Source: Pyrrhosoma nymphula (taxonomy: Eukaryota; Arthropoda; Insecta; Odonata; Coenagrionidae). Taken from it: a DNA stretch of 64,000 bases. This document shows positions 11,346-22,524 of the stretch, in pieces. Each line of letters opens with the position of its first letter. The first letter of the stretch is position 1. Location: positions 51,171,985-51,235,984 of the forward strand of contig OY754335.1 of the NCBI GenBank assembly GCA_963573305.1, given 5' to 3'. A model generated the notes under the pieces. That model was not told where the DNA came from. It worked only from the letters and a program-made list of their open reading frames with translations, and did not search any database. Made by a program: the position numbers and the translations under genes.

Positions 11346-13030
11346 CCATCACTCCATTCCCTTTTGAGCTTGGCAAAGTCAAAGAACTTACCTAGTACTG
11401 TTAGGCCTAGGTTTGGGTAATTATTAAGGCTGTTAAGTCTTAACAGAGTTAACTTTCATTTAAGATCCTTAACACTAGAACCCTGGAGGCAGTCATTTTG
11501 ACTGCTTTTTAATTTTGTAGTGCCATAACTCTATGTGATAACTCGCAGATTACCTGACTTTCCTTGAATTTCTGCTTGCTTTGATATTTTTTCTGTGACT
11601 TCATTTCTTTGGTGTTGGAAAATCTTTCTGCTTACTGCCCTGGAAGAAGTCATATTGACCGCTCAAAGAATGTTAATTGCCTAGGGTGCAGTAATACATG
11701 ACGTTGATGCAGTCATTTCTATAGTAATTGAAAACAGTATAAAACTGTTTCACAGTGGAAGATTTCTGTTATTTATATCTATTTTGAAGAACATATGTAT
11801 TTGGGTATTGACACTCATTAATAATATGCAGTTGAAATTGCAAGCCCATTTACACCTCTTCATTGCTCTATCGCAGACATCTCATTATTATTTCATTTGT
11901 CCTGTGCTGAACATCTGGAAGTATTGAGGACGATTATGTAGGATACTATGTACCTACTCTCTTTTGATTATACCCAAAGAAATCACTACGTATTCTGAGG
12001 ATTAACAATTATTTAAAAAAATCAGACTCTGGGGCAGAGATAAAGATACAACAGGTTTCAGAATTTCTGGGAAAGTCAGCCCAAATAAATGTAATCAATG
12101 ATGCTGCAGGCCCAATATAATGATGTTCTCAGATTATGATTGCCTTTCAGTTTGTGGAGTATTGTTATCATAGAGGGTATGTACCACCATAAGAACTACA
12201 CAGAGCTATAAGTGTGTATGGAACTTCATGATGGTATGTGAAGTGTGCCATTGAAGGACATGCTTTCACAGCAGCCCTTTATTTACTGGCTGCATTTATG
12301 ACTTGGTGAAAAAAGCTAGTACAATTTTGGTCGAAGAACTTTTTCTTAGATTTGATATCAGAGAGAGTGACTCAGTACAGCTGAAAAATGACCAATTTGC
12401 TCCGGTGTCAACCGTCATAGAAACTTAAATTGACAACAGTTTGTCATGCTAAGTTTTCATGGTGAAGTTTGCAGTTGACAAACATCTTTATCCTGCCATG
12501 TGTTGTTACCCATTCACTCAGAACATGCCAATCAAGCCTGTTAAATTTAGAATAAAATACTGGCTTTTGATGGATGTTCATTCTTTAGAATTCTTGGGAA
12601 AAGATGAAGCACTACCACAAACTTCCCCGAGTCTGAGTGCCATGCAATGATGTCACTGATGAAACCATGCTTCCAAAATGGACGGAATGTAACAAAGGAC
12701 AATTAATTAAAAACTCTGTCTTAGGCTAAGTAGTTATAGTTTGAGTGAACAAGTATTGTAGGAACGTTGAATAGATTGAGGAGGAAGTTTCTAAATGAGT
12801 TTAAAATGCCTAACACTGCGCTATAAAAATGACAATTTATGAACATAAGGGGTGGCAATCTCCTCAATTGAAATAAATATATTTTGCGTAAAAAGTTCTC
12901 TAAATGAGCATCCGTCATCATAGATCTAGGTGTCGGACAGAGCAATACATGCACCTGAAATTTTAGAATTTACCACCAAAATAAGCTTGTGGCTGATGTA
13001 TTAGACCAGATGAACTGATTGTATTCTATG

Positions 13031-13140
13031 AAATTCCAAAGAGGAAAAATAATTAGCCTTAACGTGGTCTCGAAACCGGATCCCTTGATATGGTGCCGAT
13101 AGCTTTAACCAGAGCTACTGAGCCATCCTTCTCCCCTTTG
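13031..13140 (-). repeat. tRNA-derived SINE, copy 1
   Basis: It shares a layout with 49257-49370: GGGGAGAAGGATG..., a tRNA-like part with GGTTAAAGC and a B-box-like GGTTTCGAGACC, then a shared non-tRNA stretch (ATTCCAAAGAGGAAAAATAA in + orientation). Two copies in one window with the same non-tRNA segment support a SINE family. Confidence 0.6.
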
Positions 13141-13739
13141 GTTTTTTTAGTGCTTTAAAGAAACAGGATATTCAAAACTGCTGGAAAAATGATGTCCTAA
13201 AAGCAGTCCTAAAGGTGCACTTAGCACTACCCTCCACAAGGTGAAAGCCATATGTTCCTTAGAGAAATGGGGCAAGCATTTATTTGTAAATTTGATACTA
13301 TAAGTATTGGAAAGAAAAACAATTGCAAACTTTGCAAAAAATAGACCATTTACAATGGATCAGTACTCAGCTAGGGGAGTGACGTGAAAACCAACTGACA
13401 AATGCATCATGCAATGATCCCTCAACTTCGAATTTATTTATCTTTCAAAATATGTAAGTTTCATAGAATATTTGTAGTCGTGACTAAAAAGGATGATATC
13501 ATCTGCCTTTGTCGGTAGGCTGCCATTTTCTCACCTCAATCTTGGGGGTTGCAAAATCCTTTTGCATTGTTGTGAATTTCTATTTTAATTTTTGGGAAGT
13601 ATTTGAATTGGACGTCTTTGAAAATTTGGCATGGTTGACTGCAAACACAGTGAACTGTTTACTGGCCATCTCTTACCTCTGAATTCCCCATCACTATTCA
13701 TTGTTCTCCTGACCAATAAGGTGATCAGTAGTGTTTGTT

Positions 13740-14075
13740 CAGGGTCTGTCTGGATAAGCATAAGAGTAGGCTACATGCAGTGGGAGTGGAATACCTGAGA
13801 GGTGATTGCAGCAACGGTGTGAGGGATAGGGTTAGGAATGAGTAGTTCATGAAAAAATGTGGGTTGGATGCTCCAGTAATGGACAGATGTGAAAGGAGTG
13901 TGCTTTGCTGGTTTGGCCATGTTGAGAGAATGGATGAGATTTGAATAGCAAAACGAATTTATGACGGCAGTGTGAATGGTGAGTGAGGAAGGGGTAGAGC
14001 AAGAAATTTATGGCTGAATGTGGTGGGAGAGAATCTTAACGGAAGGTATATTAGGAGTGTTAAGAATAGGAGAGC
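13740..14075 (+). pseudogene. Non-LTR (RTE/jockey-like) retrotransposon C-terminal remnant
   Basis: The + strand reads KSRLHAVGVEYLRGDCSNGV then MDRCERSVLCWFGHVERMDE and KRIYDGSVNGE, GRGRARNLW, with in-frame stops. The phrase CERSVLxWFGHVERMDE followed by a basic GRGRxRxxW is the familiar end of many non-LTR ORF2 proteins. It is a dead fragment; no RT core is present. Confidence 0.8.
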
Positions 14076-14380
14076 TTGTATTTTTTTCTTTCTAATATTT
14101 TACAGAATTACTGTAAATTGCCCACTCCCATACATTTACGGCAGTAGGAACAAATATTTTTAATTTTCAGTCTATTTCCTGGTTTTTCAATCAACCTCCT
14201 TGGGAGACTTTTGAAGCTAATTTCTGGATTCTTGTTCAGCCGAAAAGAGGCTTCACATGCTGACAGACCTAGTACGTTTAGATTTTTAAAATACTTCCGT
14301 GAATAGGATGGGCTTTGATTGGTCGTGGGTCTTTCTCAAGGCCATAAACAATGAACGGATTATTACTTTTTAATTTGCAA

Positions 14381-14800
14381 CGATGTACTCACTTAAATTT
14401 CCCAGGAGCCGTGTTCGAGTGATGACTTCTGTAACTCTATTTCTTGTTCAATAGTGAACATGATATTGGTAAAAAGAGATGGTAACTGTTTCCAAGGTTA
14501 TGTAAAAACATTTTGCTATGGCCTTTTTGCGGAGAAACATATTATATTGAAGCGAAGCCTGTATAGTGGGGGAGAGGAAGATATTCCAGTGCAAAGAAAT
14601 ATAACGTAATGACAACACTATTTCTTTTCCAACCTCATATTTATTTCAATTCGAGAAATTTAACTTTTCATTCATGGTGTGGAATTGCATACTTTTTGAT
14701 GACAAATGTCATTACTCGAGCACAGCTCCTGGGAAATTTTAAGTGAGTACATCGGCTCAGCGCCTCAACCCACTGGGCTACAACCTCTGTTGAGAGAGGC
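14381..14800 (-). repeat. Fold-back of a tRNA-derived SINE
   Basis: Inverted arms of about 46 bp (TTTCCCAGGAGCCGTGTTCG near 14400 and AGCACAGCTCCTGGGAAATT near 14722) are separated by about 280 bp. Just outside the right arm, on the minus strand, TAGCCCAGTGG is a perfect tRNA A box, and GTGCTCGAGTAATG in the arm sits where a B box should be. This looks like a SINE and an inverted partial copy of it. Confidence 0.65.
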
Positions 14801-15875
14801 GTGAACTGTAAAGTATTTATATGGAGGAGGATTCTTTAATAGCATTTTTCTCTTGAACCCGGCCCTATGTGGAAGAAAGCCGTGGCACTTTTCCCGCATT
14901 CTCTCTATAGTTTCAGAAAATAATTGCCTCATTTGGATCCCAAAAATAAGTCACGCGATGTCTCCTTGTCAGTGAACACTATCTAGTTTTGTTTACTTAA
15001 TTAGCAATAACCAAGTTCTTTGACATTGCCTACTCTGAAAGGGAATGGTGTGAAGGGTATGTAATTAGGCATGTTTGTATAGTACCTATTTGAGATTTAA
15101 GCTTCTTGTAATTCCCTTCCCAATTCAGAATTCAAATGTGAAATGGGACATTTTATCTGCTAAATCTTTTGTCACATAAGAAATTTGTATTGAGATATTC
15201 CAAATTTGTTTTGCAATGTACAATTTTATATGTTGAAACCTTTTGAAAAATTATATTTTGATATTGTTTTGAATTAATTTCCCAATTAACTTAAATTATG
15301 AAAGACAACTTGTTGAGGTGAAATTTCTTGTGATTCCCTTTGAATCTCTGAATCTAATTATTATGTTGGGCATTTTTTATGTTAACTTCTTATGATATAT
15401 AATTTCTTATATGGAATTTGAAACCACGTTTTGTGATGCATAATTTTTGCGTGTCAAACCCTTTTTGAAAAAAAATTGTACTTTGAAATTCCAAACTTTA
15501 TTTTATGATGTTGTATTTCAAAAGTTGTTTTATATTTAGATATATATTTTTTGATACATGAGGCATTGTGAAAGAAAAGCAGAATAGCTGAACCATAGCC
15601 TTTTTTGCATTATCCATTTTTGATCAATTTTGACCTATTTTTTATTATGTATTTATCTTTGAAAGTGGACTTTTGCTGTGAATAAATTAATATTATTATT
15701 TGTTAAACAACCTTTCTCCATCCTATCCTCCTTTTGGCATCCCTCCTTCCCTGTGTTCTTCTTTCCCCCTCCTATTCCAAATCTTTTTTCACCTGGACAA
15801 AGTGTTAAATGTAGTGTTATGGGAAGCGCCAAGCTATCTCTTCATAATTTCTCATTTCGCTTCATTTTTTTTCAG

Positions 15876-16096
15876 TCTGCGATTATTTTGTTCATGTGGA
15901 GTGCCAAGACTTTGCAGTGCCAGATTGTAAAGAAAATGCCACGTACCTGCCAGGAAAAGAAGTGTCGTCGGTGGTGCATGAGCACCACTGGAGGGAGGGG
16001 AACCTACCCTCAGGGGCCAAGTGTGCCCTGTGCAAGAAGACCTGTTGGTCGGGGGAGTGCCTTGCTGGGATGAGATGTGAATGGTGCGGCATGACC
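15876..16096 (+). CDS. Dgkq: DGK-theta exon: end of second C1 and most of third C1
   Basis: It follows a T-rich tract and TTCAG, and ends at GTGAGT in phase 0. With the base carried from the previous exon it gives 74 codons. It completes the second C1 (Cys36, His41, Cys44, Cys52), matching the C1 ligand pattern with a short 11-residue gap between Cys21 and Cys33. It then begins the third C1 with His71, Cys84, Cys87, Cys102 and Cys105. The stretch HHWREGNLPSGAKC is a hallmark of DGK-theta. The C1 domains contribute to membrane and diacylglycerol recognition; this is family knowledge, not seen here. Confidence 0.96.
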
Positions 16097-16442
16097 GTGA
16101 GTATTCTGGATTTGTTTTTTCCTATGTCCACTAGTTACCTATATTTAGTTTCTTCTCTCCTCATCTTTTTGAAGAACTTTGTCTATATCCATCCCTTTAA
16201 AATGAATCAAAAGAATGGGATCATTCAAACTTTCAATTACTAGGGTATCTAATTAAATTTAAGAATAAATATTTGTTAAATTACAAATAATTAATTAACT
16301 TTTTTGTGGGGGTTTTATTATTTAAAAAATATGAATTGCCATATTAAGCAAAATTAAATACAGTAAAATATATCTATTTTTCATTACATCTATTAGCATT
16401 TTTTTTGCAAAATTCTCCTATTCATTTAAGTAAAAGTAAATT

Positions 16443-16562
16443 TTGTATAGTTCACAAAAACTTTTTTGAGTTTGCCAGCCAATGTTTCGACTTATACAAT
16501 CATTATAAAGGCCTTGATTTGGTTGGCTAATTCAATATAATTTTCATGGACTATACAAAGTT
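16443..16562. repeat. Diverged inverted repeat (fold-back)
   Basis: TTTGTATAGTTCACAAAAAC on the left and the reverse complement of CATGGACTATACAAAG on the right extend as imperfect arms of about 42 bp, enclosing GTTTCGACTTATACAATC. Identity is moderate, so it is an old repeat. Confidence 0.55.
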
Positions 16563-16837
16563 TTCTTTAAAGTAGTTACCAAGTAATCATCCATTACACC
16601 AAGTAGTGCCTGAAAACATTTAAGTCAAATCTTTATCATTCGCCTCTTAATTTTTTTCTGTTCTACTAAATTTTATCTCCAAGCTTCTTCTTGTTCAAAA
16701 TAGTGTGCTCCTTTCATATGTTATATTGAGCAGCAGCTAACCATTTCTTTTCTCAGAAATTTATCGTGATTTGAGTGAACTCTCCATGAATTTTCCACCT
16801 GGTCAAGCATTTATTAGGTACCAAACTTCTCCAACGA

Positions 16838-16885
16838 CTCCACCATTGTCTTCAGTTGATCAGCATCCTGAAGACAATGGTGGAG
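16838..16885. repeat. Perfect 18-bp inverted repeat
   Basis: CTCCACCATTGTCTTCAG (16838-16855) and CTGAAGACAATGGTGGAG (16868-16885) with a 12-nt loop. The right arm is followed by ATTATTGAAACACC, giving a CTGAAGA...GAAAC layout shared with other fold-backs here. Confidence 0.85.
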
Positions 16886-17499
16886 ATAATTATTGAAACA
16901 CCAGGATCTTAAAGTCTGACCCAGTGGGAAAACCATGAAGGAGTTGCTTAAGTAATTTGTCGGGTAATCACCTGGTCCAGTTATCGTGATTTTTATTTTA
17001 TTTCTTCACAAATCACTGAATTGATCTTTTTTAAACATCATTCAAAGTCTTTGCTAACATTTTGCATTGAAATATTTCACCAGCAGCCTTAAGTTGACTT
17101 AGTTGAATAACTTGCCAGGCAAGATCAGGTCCCCTGGCTTTGTGTTGGACACTTATGATGTAAATGTTTTGAAATCACAGTTGTAGTGACCCAAGTGCAA
17201 TATTTTGTTATTCCTGTGGGTTTTATGCATAAATGACCATGCCAAGAGGTATCTGTTTGGTAAAAATAAATTCGAAAGAATTTTACCTACCTTATTTCAT
17301 GTTTGATATGGTTTGTAACATCCTCAGTGAGATGAATGTTCCTGGCCCCTTCTTATATCTTATTTTATGAATCCCTGTTTGGTGGTGTGAATCCAGAGTT
17401 GAGGGCTGATAAGCCTACTTCATTTAATAAAAACAATGGCACCAGTTTTGAGTTATGATTAAAACTAATGATTTTTGTACAGATTCAACCCAGGTATTC

Positions 17500-17576
17500 C
17501 ACCAGGTCAAGGGCTACCTACTGACTGGTGTTTCAATGCTCAAGCAGTTGGCCAGTATTCAGCCCTTGACCTGGTG
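17500..17576. repeat. 16-bp inverted repeat
   Basis: CACCAGGTCAAGGGCT (17500-17515) and AGCCCTTGACCTGGTG (17561-17576), exact reverse complements with a 45-nt loop. It lies 40 bp upstream of the larger palindrome at 17617. Confidence 0.85.
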
Positions 17577-17616
17577 AAAGACCCAAGATGCATTAGTGCA
17601 AATAGTACTCTGAGGC

Positions 17617-17813
17617 GGTGTCTCCATGTTTTTCGGGCAAAGCTGCGTCGGTGTATCTTTATGATGACGTTTCGTAGCCAATGCAGGCCACATCTTCAGA
17701 TCAAGTCCGAAGCCATCATTCGGACTTGATCTGAAGATGTGGCCTGCATTGGCTACGAAACGTCATCATAAAGATACACCGACGCAGCTTTGCCCGAAAA
17801 ACATGGAGACACC
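17617..17813. repeat. Long near-perfect palindrome, 95-bp arms
   Basis: The left arm 17617-17711 and right arm 17719-17813 are reverse complements along their length with a 7-nt loop (GCCATCA). The outer ends read GGTGTCTCCATG and CATGGAGACACC. The arms contain CTGAAGATGTGGCCTGC and GCTACGAAACGTC. A 190-bp hairpin this clean inside an intron implies recent formation or maintenance by gene conversion. No protein is encoded; open frames here are mirror artefacts. Confidence 0.93.
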
Positions 17814-18770
17814 AGCACAACAGCGCTGCGAAAGCCTCAAACAGAAAGTACTCAGAGGCCAAACAGAAAGAAACAAACAGAGGCCATTAAAGTATTACGT
17901 AAAGCAAGTGAGGCAATTTTTTAAGCCCTTCTTCCCCTTCTAATACAGTGTAAGATTTAATGAAATTCTCCCTACTCCTCCTCCTAAAAATCAAAAGTAA
18001 TTTTCATTGATTTTTGGAAGCGTGTACATGCATTAAATTTTTCTTGAATGATGTTTTGCTCTATTTCGGCAACCCATAGGAGTATTGATACCAAGGTATT
18101 GAAGATTTTTAAGCTCTGAGGTGATGTGTGTGAGAGGTTTTTAGAGTAGCAATGGGTTGGTGGGACAACCCTCGAGGAGGGAAAGTATGTACTGTTTTCA
18201 GATGTGTAAACTAAGATTTTTAATTATTTTTTTTTATTCTCTCAGGTGATATTGGTCTATTAATTTTTAAATTATTTTATTTCTCTTTACCAAGGTTTCA
18301 CATTTTATGCATGCTTCTTCAGGGCTACAATGAAAATTAATTGTGCCTATTGTACATCAATTGAATATGGTTTACAATTTTGGTAAAACTAATTATCTCC
18401 TGAAAGAAGAAAAAAAATAATTACCTAATAAAAGGTCATGAATAGGAATCATCTAGATAACTAAGAATTTTGAAATTGATGATGATTTCAAAAGTGATAC
18501 AAATATGAGTACTTCTAAAATTTTATGTGAGATGATCTTCAACCCCTATTCCCCTGACAAAAGATAATGTGAGAAGAGCCCAACCCCCATCTCTCTGTAA
18601 AAGGCCATACACAATACTTGAATGACCCCTCTGGGAAAGCACCATATCTTATACATGTTTTCTTCATGTCCACCTGCGTAATTCACAGTAAATTATACAT
18701 AGTTATTGCTCCCCATGTATCTTGTTTTCTGATGTTAATTAGCAAGCATAGCATCTATGCTGGTTACTGT

Positions 18771-19014
18771 TATTCATAAATCTTATTGCACATTTAAGGG
18801 GAAAAATTTATTTCATGCCCTGAGCATTCAACACTCCTATTAAGTGTAGTGCAAAGTAGTAGTGCATATTAATAAATCTTCATGTAAGTACATATTCATA
18901 AATCTTATTGCACATTTAAGGGGAAAAATTTATTTCATGCTCTGAGCATTCAACACTCCTATTAAGTGTAGTGCAAAGTAGTAGAGCATATTAATAAATC
19001 TTCATGTAAGTACA
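18771..19014. repeat. 122-bp tandem duplication
   Basis: Units 18771-18892 and 18893-19014 begin TATTCATAAATCTTATTG and differ at about two positions (CCCTG/CTCTG and AGTGC/AGAGC). It lies 160 bp upstream of the exon at 19173, so it is a recent local duplication in the intron. Confidence 0.92.
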
Positions 19015-19172
19015 TTGAAGAACAAGCCTTAATTGAAGTTTTACAAGTGTATTCCAATACCTTTTTGTTGTGTCCTATATGCTTATTCATGTATACTTAC
19101 CCTTGAGAAAGTTCCATAATTATCTATTTCATTTTTAACCTCTTTTCATTGCTTTTTCACTTGCGTTACTAG

Positions 19173-19335
19173 TGCCATTCTGTCTGTCGGAAGAACATCC
19201 CTCCAGAGTGTACCTTTGGCCAACTTGAACCAATCTACCTTCCTCCTCATGGAGTTAGTATACCCCGCACTGAGGTTCCCATGGAAGCCATTATCGGGGT
19301 TCAAGTTCGAGGTCGTGACCCTGCTGCCATCTCTC
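19173..19335 (+). CDS. Dgkq: DGK-theta exon: end of third C1 and following linker
   Basis: The acceptor is GCGTTACTAG and the donor is a consensus GTAAGT; it starts phase 0 and ends phase 1. The first codons give CHSVCRKNIPPEC, supplying the final His110, Cys113 and Cys121 ligands of the third C1. The remaining residues (about 125-162, including QLEPIYLPPHG) form a linker that is longer than the human counterpart as I recall it. The next recognised coding segment lies about 25.9 kb downstream, and its phase fits a direct join, although an unseen small phase-1/phase-1 exon cannot be excluded. Confidence 0.93.
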
Positions 19336-20555
19336 GTAAGTGTCCTGCTACTGATGCTCAAAACCCCTGTCTCCAATGAATCTCCTGTGTTAGATTAAAT
19401 AGGAAACAAAAAGGAATTACTTTGAAGTTCTTTAATCCTTTTTTTTAATGTCTCTTTCTAATTTCAAATGCCCTTTAGGATTTAAGAGCACTTAAGCTAT
19501 TGATGCCGTATTTTCCAGTGCATGAGATGCATGGGCATAAAAAGATAGACCCATGCTTTAGCCTCATATATTATGGAAATATAAATAACCGGTCTAGTAC
19601 CCTTCAATATTGTTTTCAGTGAAACTGAGAAATAATCTTTTAGTGAATTTTGTGAACAAATGTGACCACATGATGTGATCCAGGAGTCAGTATGGTATTT
19701 ATATCTCATAGATTGTAACCACTGATTATTGTTAAAATGATATTTTGAAAGATAAATCAAGCAAAGTAAAATTTTTGTGCAGTAAGTTTTCAGAATTTTT
19801 TTTACTGGCATCAAGTCGCCGAAATTTATTGCCAGTAGCCATTGGGCCAAATCTGATCTTGCCATTGACTATATGTATAAGTACCTATAGTGGTTATCGG
19901 TGGATTTCTTTGCTGAAAAAAATCTCATCTCTTAATGTGGAAAATACGGTACTTACTGAAATATTTTCTGTGGTGAGGTAAATATGTTTCATTCCACAAG
20001 CTCAGAATTGTCAAATGCAGTATATTTTTTTGAATATTGATACTTTATGACTTTATTGTGAAACAATGGTATTGAAATTCAAAATAATTTGTAATAAGAT
20101 TTGGAGTTGTTGGAATGATTGTCATTTAAACTGGAGTTTTTAAAAATCAGTTTGGAATACATATTATGAAAATAATTTTATCAAGAAATAGTCCCTTATT
20201 GCATTTCATGAAAGATAAACTCGTTAAGTGGCAGATTTATATTCAGAAAATGTACTGTTGAAGCTTGGCATACCACAATAGGCCCAGGATTTATTGGGCG
20301 TGAGTTTGTGTGGCTGTTCATTATGAAGAAAATGCCTCTGAAATTGATTTAAATAAATCTGATCTGGGAATGTAGTGTGTTTTAGACTTATTATATCTGA
20401 ATTGCATAATCTAATAATCCTAATGGAAATCATGTTTTCTGGATGCGAAGTTAAAAGAGCTTACTTTAGTAGTTTCAAAGAAGTACAGTATTTTGAGAGA
20501 TTTTTACCAATATCCATTAAACACAGCATTGTTTCAACATTTATTTTTATGCATT

Positions 20556-20720
20556 TGAATGAAAAAGTAGTGCTTTGTTTTTCCACATAAATTTAATATA
20601 GTGCGACCATGGTTTTGACTTAAAGTCATCTTCAGGTCACCTGAAGATGACGTAAAGTGGAAACCATGGTTGTACTATATTAATTTTATGTGGAAAAACA
20701 AAGCACTACTTTTTCATTCA
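20556..20720. repeat. Fold-back repeat, 82-bp arms with almost no loop
   Basis: The left arm 20556-20637 (TGAATGAAAAAGTAGTGCTT...) and right arm 20639-20720 pair with a single unpaired base at the centre (TCAGGT C ACCTGA). Identity is high, with several mismatches. The half-site CACCTGAAGATGACG is shared in type with the other fold-backs of this window. Confidence 0.88.
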
Positions 20721-21047
20721 CAATACTCAGTAAATTTCACAGTCACACTGGAAACCACCAACTTAATTTTTTATGCATTATGTCGGCTTTCAAAGTTTTA
20801 TCATTACAGTAAAACCTTGATGTACCAAAGAGTTGAGGGACCAAAATAGGTGGTACCTATGAAAAATCAAAGAGTGTAAAATCAAAGGCTGATAAAAATA
20901 CACATGGTGTAATAACATTTTTCAGGTTTCTTCATTATATATAAAATAAATCCATGAGTTGTATAGATTTTGTTTTGATGAGTGAATTTGATTTTAATTA
21001 CCCTGTTAGACGGCAAATAAGACACGCCGATTTCCTCAAAATAATTA

Positions 21048-21374
21048 CAGTAGAGCACCAATTATCCAGATCAATTGGGACTGGACCCCATCCGGATAAT
21101 CAAATACACGGATTAAAGGATAACTCCCAAAAAAAGGTTATTTCTTTGGAAACTTCTTAACGTATTTGCTTCGGATTGATCTAAGAATTCTAAAGAAACC
21201 GATGTGCTGTAACCAATAACTGTCAAACGAAATAAACGGTATAAAAGATTCAATACACGTTTCGCCTATTGCTGTGACTGTAAAAAGCCAATTTCCGAGG
21301 ACTTTTTCCCCTCTTAGCGATTCGGATAATTGGCCATCCAGATAGTTGAAGTTTGGATTGTTGGAGTTTTACTA
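21048..21374. mobile_element. pogo-type MITE (nested)
   Basis: CAGTAGAGCACCAATTATCC begins after TA (21046-21047), and the right end reads GGATTGTTGGAGTTTTACTA before TA (21375-21376). Subterminal GGATAAT motifs occur on both sides. This is the usual layout of pogo-derived MITEs; 327 bp and non-coding. Confidence 0.75.
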
Positions 21375-21554
21375 TACTTGAAAATCACCCCTGGGTCTTA
21401 AATGCAAAGGGGGCTCCACATGCAGGTCAAGTCATCCCCAACACTCTCTACTGAGGGAAAATTTAACCCCAGATCGTCTGTTCTACTCAACCCTTCCCTT
21501 ACTATTATTATTCATTACCGGTATTATTGCTATGAACAGTACTAGGGTCGGTAT

Positions 21555-22226
21555 ATATCGTATTAGTCCGAATATAATCGCCCTCCGAATGTAAACCTCC
21601 AATCCCCACCAACTTTTAATCTTTATTTTTGGAAATGGATATCTAATTTCTACCCACATTTACTTTCGTACCATGAATTTACTTCGTATTAATATTCTTT
21701 AAATGAAAAATAGCATTGGTCATTTTTTTTCAGTGTACCCACAGATCTAATGCGAGGAAAAATATTCAAGATGCAAATTGTATCGCAGGTTGCATATACA
21801 GGCTTTTCCGCGATGTTGTAGATATTTAGAAACATTGTCATGATAGAAAATTAATGAGATGATAAAATAGTTCATAAATTCTTAGAATTATCGTTTAATA
21901 TTTGAGCAAAGCTGCTTGTCTATTTTCGATGCGTACATCAGTTCGAGTCGAAAGTATTTACAACACTGGTGCATTGTGGGTTGCATAATATCCCTACCGA
22001 GTTGCCATATAAAACTTTTTATTAATTATTCAAAATATAGTTTTTTTTACTGATATGAGTTATATTAGCTTTTAACTGCCTATTTTTTCCATTATTTTGG
22101 ACCATTAGCCACCAAATTTCTGAGTGGTTTTCTCTTTTCTTGCTCGTAAATAGCTCCTCTGCCCCCTTTTGACTACCGATATTTGGCAAAAAATGAGAGG
22201 CATATTTGGACAGATACAGTATATCG
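21555..22226. mobile_element. Possible further diverged TIR element
   Basis: TATATCGTATTAGTCCGAATA near 21555 is an imperfect inverted match of CATATTTGGACAGATACAGT near 22200. There is no coding content, and the end positions are uncertain. Confidence 0.3.
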
Positions 22227-22378
22227 TTTTCATTGCCTCTGCAAGATTGGAGATCAATATATTGAATGCCATATTGTCACCATATAAGACTTTGTTTTAC
22301 CATGCCCCTAGCTATGGTAAAACATGACAAAACTAATAAAACAGTCTCCAAACGTAAGGCACAGTATTCCGACACAGA

Positions 22379-22524
22379 TTATGGTATCCATGATGAGAAA
22401 ACCACCTTTGTTATTCCCACAAAACTTTATTACGCTGGTGCTGGCAAAACTTTATTACGGTGCCAGCTTAATAAAGTTTTGTGGAAATAACAGAGGTGGT
22501 TTTCTCGTCATGGATATCCATAAT
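22379..22524 (-). repeat. Fold-back family A, copy 1
   Basis: The left arm (TGAGAAAACCACC...CACAAAACTTTATTA) and right arm (TAATAAAGTTTTGTGG...GGTGGTTTTCTCGTCA) pair over about 62 bp. The right flank continues AGGCCTGATATCATCAGTT (22537-22555). The same unit, reversed, occurs at 56485-56699. Confidence 0.85.

Larger units (their letters stand above)
10345..15875 (+). other. DGK-theta intron (5531 bp)
   Basis: Bounded by GTAAGT and TTTTTTTCAG. It holds a pogo-like repeat with nested insertion, tRNA-SINE pieces and an RTE-like RT remnant (listed separately). The stretches 11350-13030 and 14800-15870 show only AT-rich sequence without supportable genes; a GAATAAATTAATATTATTATT retro-tail lies at about 15679-15699. 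Confidence 0.85.
16097..19172 (+). other. DGK-theta intron (3076 bp)
   Basis: Bounded by GTGAGT and GTTACTAG. It contains four inverted repeats and one tandem duplication, listed separately. Remaining stretches (16900-17480, 17820-18770) are AT-rich without recognisable genes. Confidence 0.85.

Noticed and set aside
17475..17943. Two + strand ORFs across the palindrome
   Set aside because: Created by the mirrored arms; no similarity to known proteins and no codon-use signal.
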